DNA of 64,000 nucleotides from Pythium myriotylum (taxonomy: Eukaryota > Oomycota > Peronosporomycetes > Pythiales > Pythiaceae), in the NCBI GenBank assembly GCA_023091665.1, contig JALJCQ010000030.1, forward strand, positions 994,501 through 1,058,500, in the 5' to 3' direction. The notes below the pieces were generated by a model. That model had not been told where the DNA came from, made no database searches, and saw only the letters and a list, made by a program, of their open reading frames with translations. The position numbers and the translations under genes were made by a program. Position 1 is the stretch's first letter. Every line of letters starts with the position of its first letter. This document shows positions 63,864 through 64,000 of this stretch, in pieces.

Positions 63864-64000
63864 ATGTTCTGGCGCCGCAAGAAGCCGGAGGCGTCTCGCG
63901 GGGACGCGGGCGACGACCTCGCGGCGCTGCAGAGACAGTTCGGCATCAAGACGGTCTCGGACAAGGACGTGGAGGCCGATCTGCGCAAGCTGCTGGGCGC
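63864..64000 (+). CDS. Start of an unidentified gene (partial)
   Basis: 45 codons are visible, beginning MFWRRKKPEASRGDAGDDL and continuing with a likely helix (LAALQRQFGIKTVSDKDVEA, DLRKLLG). The basic start and coiled-coil-like sequence do not identify a family. The high GC3 bias and adjacent initiator element support a real gene that continues beyond the window. Confidence 0.6.
   Translation, partial: MFWRRKKPEASRGDAGDDLAALQRQFGIKTVSDKDVEADLRKLLG

Overview
The window reads as nuclear DNA of a flagellated oomycete, probably a Pythium- or Phytophthora-like species. The reasons are dense, mostly intron-poor genes with short GT-AG introns (about 30 resolved here by frame and homology, 44-88 nt), START-FYVE proteins, secreted trypsin-like proteases with Thr/Pro tails, an LRR-TKL receptor-like protein, initiator-like elements of the CTCATTYY type just upstream of several ATGs, and a BBS1 gene implying flagella. 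No database search was possible; species-level placement is inference.

Layout. 1-4.8 kb is repeat-rich: the 5' end of a Copia-type LTR retrotransposon (LTR plus gag, minus strand) running off the left edge, a 517-bp MITE with an 11-bp target duplication, and a 52-bp near-perfect hairpin. 4.8-13.4 kb carries five paralogous four-finger C2H2 proteins in low-density, repeat-littered DNA. 14.3-48.2 kb is a housekeeping block: BBS1, an F-box protein, a START-FYVE-FIST fusion, the splicing helicase DDX46/Prp5, a SPRY protein, a B-box/SUMO-motif protein, a membrane protein, two small paralogous proteins, mitoribosomal mS33, two tandem START proteins, ribulose-phosphate epimerase, the ribosome assembly factor MRT4, eIF3h, a large Trp-repeat protein and the first of two RecQ helicases. 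48.2-63.2 kb has the second RecQ, a multi-exon LRR-TKL receptor-like protein with a degenerate kinase, and a secretion cluster of three S1-like proteases around a membrane-anchored GH5 glycosidase. A further gene starts at the right edge.

Themes. Local duplication dominates (five zinc-finger genes, two START genes, two RecQ genes, two small proteins, three proteases). Several divergent gene pairs share short intergenic regions with clusters of CCAAT boxes. The most novel-looking protein is the product at 28.8-30.6 kb: two B-box-like zinc modules, five SUMO-acceptor consensus sites, a SUMO-interaction motif and a C-terminal coiled coil, a layout recalling animal PML without the RING. One RecQ neighbour also carries SUMO-interaction-like motifs at both ends.
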